A stretch of 6,060 nucleotides of DNA, taken from positions 1-6,060 of the forward strand of contig JAKAMS010000165.1 in assembly GCA_021812745.1 (NCBI GenBank), read 5' to 3'. The position numbers and the translations under genes were made by a program. This document shows, piece after piece, positions 5,422 through 6,060 of this stretch. How positions within the stretch are numbered: position 1 is the first letter of the stretch; each line of letters opens with the position of its first letter. The notes under the pieces were generated by a model. The model was not told where the DNA came from. It did no database searches and saw nothing but the letters and a program-made list of their open reading frames with translations. The DNA comes from Bacteroidota bacterium (GTDB taxonomy: Bacteria > Bacteroidota > Ignavibacteria > Ignavibacteriales > Melioribacteraceae).

Positions 5422-6060
5422 TGATAGACAGCAAAGATTATGAATACATCCAAAAGTGTTTTGAACTTGCCCGTAACGGAAGAGGTTTAGTTTCTCCAAA
5501 CCCGCTTGTTGGAGCGGTAATTGTAAAAGACGGTGAAATTATTTCGGAAGGTTATCATAAAAAGTATGGCGGCAATCATGCAGAGGCAGAAGCAATTTTA
5601 ACCACGGAACAAGATTTAACCGGCGCAACTTTGTATTGTAATTTGGAACCGTGCTGTCATACTGATAAACAAACTCCGCCTTGCGTACCATTGATTATTA
5701 AAAGCGGCATTAAACGTGTTGTAATCAGCAATCTTGATCCAAATCCATTGGTAAATGGAAAAGGCATATTACAGCTTTCTGCCGCCGGTATTGAAGTTAC
5801 AACTGGAATATTAGCAGATTCTGGAGAGAAGCTGAACCGTTTTTTTTTCAAAGCAGTACGTAAAAAAATTCCGTACATCACAATTAAATTTGCCCAATCT
5901 AAAGATGGATTTATAAATTCCAACAAAGCGGAGAGAACAAAAATTACTTCCGATAATTCGGATGTTTTTGTTCATCATCAGCGTTCAATCTTTGATGCAG
6001 TTTTAGTTGGTGCAAAAACAATTAACATTGATAATCCAGAGCTTACTGTAAGAAAAGTTG
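5421..6060 (+). CDS. ribD: Bifunctional riboflavin biosynthesis deaminase/reductase RibD (3' partial)
   Basis: Two successive steps of riboflavin synthesis: deamination of the pyrimidine formed from GTP by the GTP cyclohydrolase II reaction, then NADPH reduction of its ribosyl side chain. The frame is open to the window end: 213 codons of a family usually near 350-370 residues. The N-terminal deaminase domain (about 1-145) has SPNPLVGAV (25-33), HAE (53-55, zinc His and catalytic Glu) and EPCCHTDKQTPPC (76-88) with zinc ligands C78 and C88. The reductase domain begins near residue 150 (PYITIKFAQSKDGFI) and continues through FDAVLVGAKT (191-200) and DNPELTVR (204-211). The ATG overlaps the stop of the preceding gene by one base (TAATG, 5419-5423), with GGAG at 5407-5410 ten bases upstream. 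A run of nine Ts (5840-5848) encodes part of a Phe-Phe-Phe stretch (141-143) at the domain junction. The frame is intact as far as seen. Confidence 0.96.
   Translation, partial: MIDSKDYEYIQKCFELARNGRGLVSPNPLVGAVIVKDGEIISEGYHKKYGGNHAEAEAILTTEQDLTGATLYCNLEPCCHTDKQTPPCVPLIIKSGIKRVVISNLDPNPLVNGKGILQLSAAGIEVTTGILADSGEKLNRFFFKAVRKKIPYITIKFAQSKDGFINSNKAERTKITSDNSDVFVHHQRSIFDAVLVGAKTINIDNPELTVRKV

Noticed and set aside
5657..5926. Minus-strand open frame of 89 codons opposite ribD
   Set aside because: It overlaps the deaminase and early reductase coding sequence of ribD and shows no motif of its own.
1..6060. tRNA, rRNA, CRISPR array, insertion sequence, attachment site, replication origin or riboswitch (including an FMN riboswitch near ribD)
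   Set aside because: None was seen. The only stretches outside genes are 219-383, 3471-3543 and 4399-4533, all too short or lacking the needed structure. ribD begins inside the stop of the previous gene, leaving no room for a leader riboswitch directly upstream.

Overview
The window is AT-rich, densely packed bacterial chromosome. It holds five complete protein genes and two partial ones cut by the window edges. Several things point to a member of the Bacteroidota/Chlorobiota group, possibly an Ignavibacteria-like lineage: the style of the proteins, the secreted DUF1460 protein with a signal peptide ending in Leu-Ala-Gln, the short or overlapping gene junctions and the mixed use of Shine-Dalgarno sites. 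This is an inference from general resemblance; the window has no rRNA or other decisive marker. I see no phage, transposon, CRISPR, toxin-antitoxin or defence genes.

Layout. Positions 1-218 are the 3' end of an unidentified, highly charged protein, closed by a strong rho-independent terminator (244-284). A compact forward cluster follows: a family 4 [4Fe-4S] uracil-DNA glycosylase (384-1136), then after a single base the replicative helicase dnaB (1138-2613), then with an ATGA overlap a secreted DUF1460 cysteine hydrolase (2610-3470). A 60-bp palindromic repeat made of two hairpins (3479-3538) fills the gap to a convergent minus-strand gene, the AP endonuclease nfo (3544-4398). A 135-bp AT-rich divergent control region with several inverted repeats separates nfo from a second forward pair: an RmlD-like NAD(P)-dependent reductase (4534-5421) whose stop codon shares one base with the start of ribD (5421 to beyond the window end).

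How the genes work together. Uracil-DNA glycosylase removes uracil from DNA and leaves an abasic site; endonuclease IV cuts at such sites. The first two steps of base excision repair are therefore encoded about 2.4 kb apart, on either side of the replicative helicase gene, though on opposite strands and so probably not in one transcript. The DUF1460 protein (probably cell wall or periplasm) and the RmlD-like/RibD pair (sugar-nucleotide-type redox; riboflavin synthesis) have no obvious functional tie to DNA repair and probably reflect compact operon packing.

Overall this is a housekeeping region. I found no convincing new multi-gene system. The items most worth a second look are a possible sliding-clamp-binding motif in the N-terminal extension of the glycosylase, the palindromic repeat at 3479-3538, the 13-bp inverted repeat in the nfo/reductase control region, and the tight coupling of dnaB to a secreted hydrolase gene.
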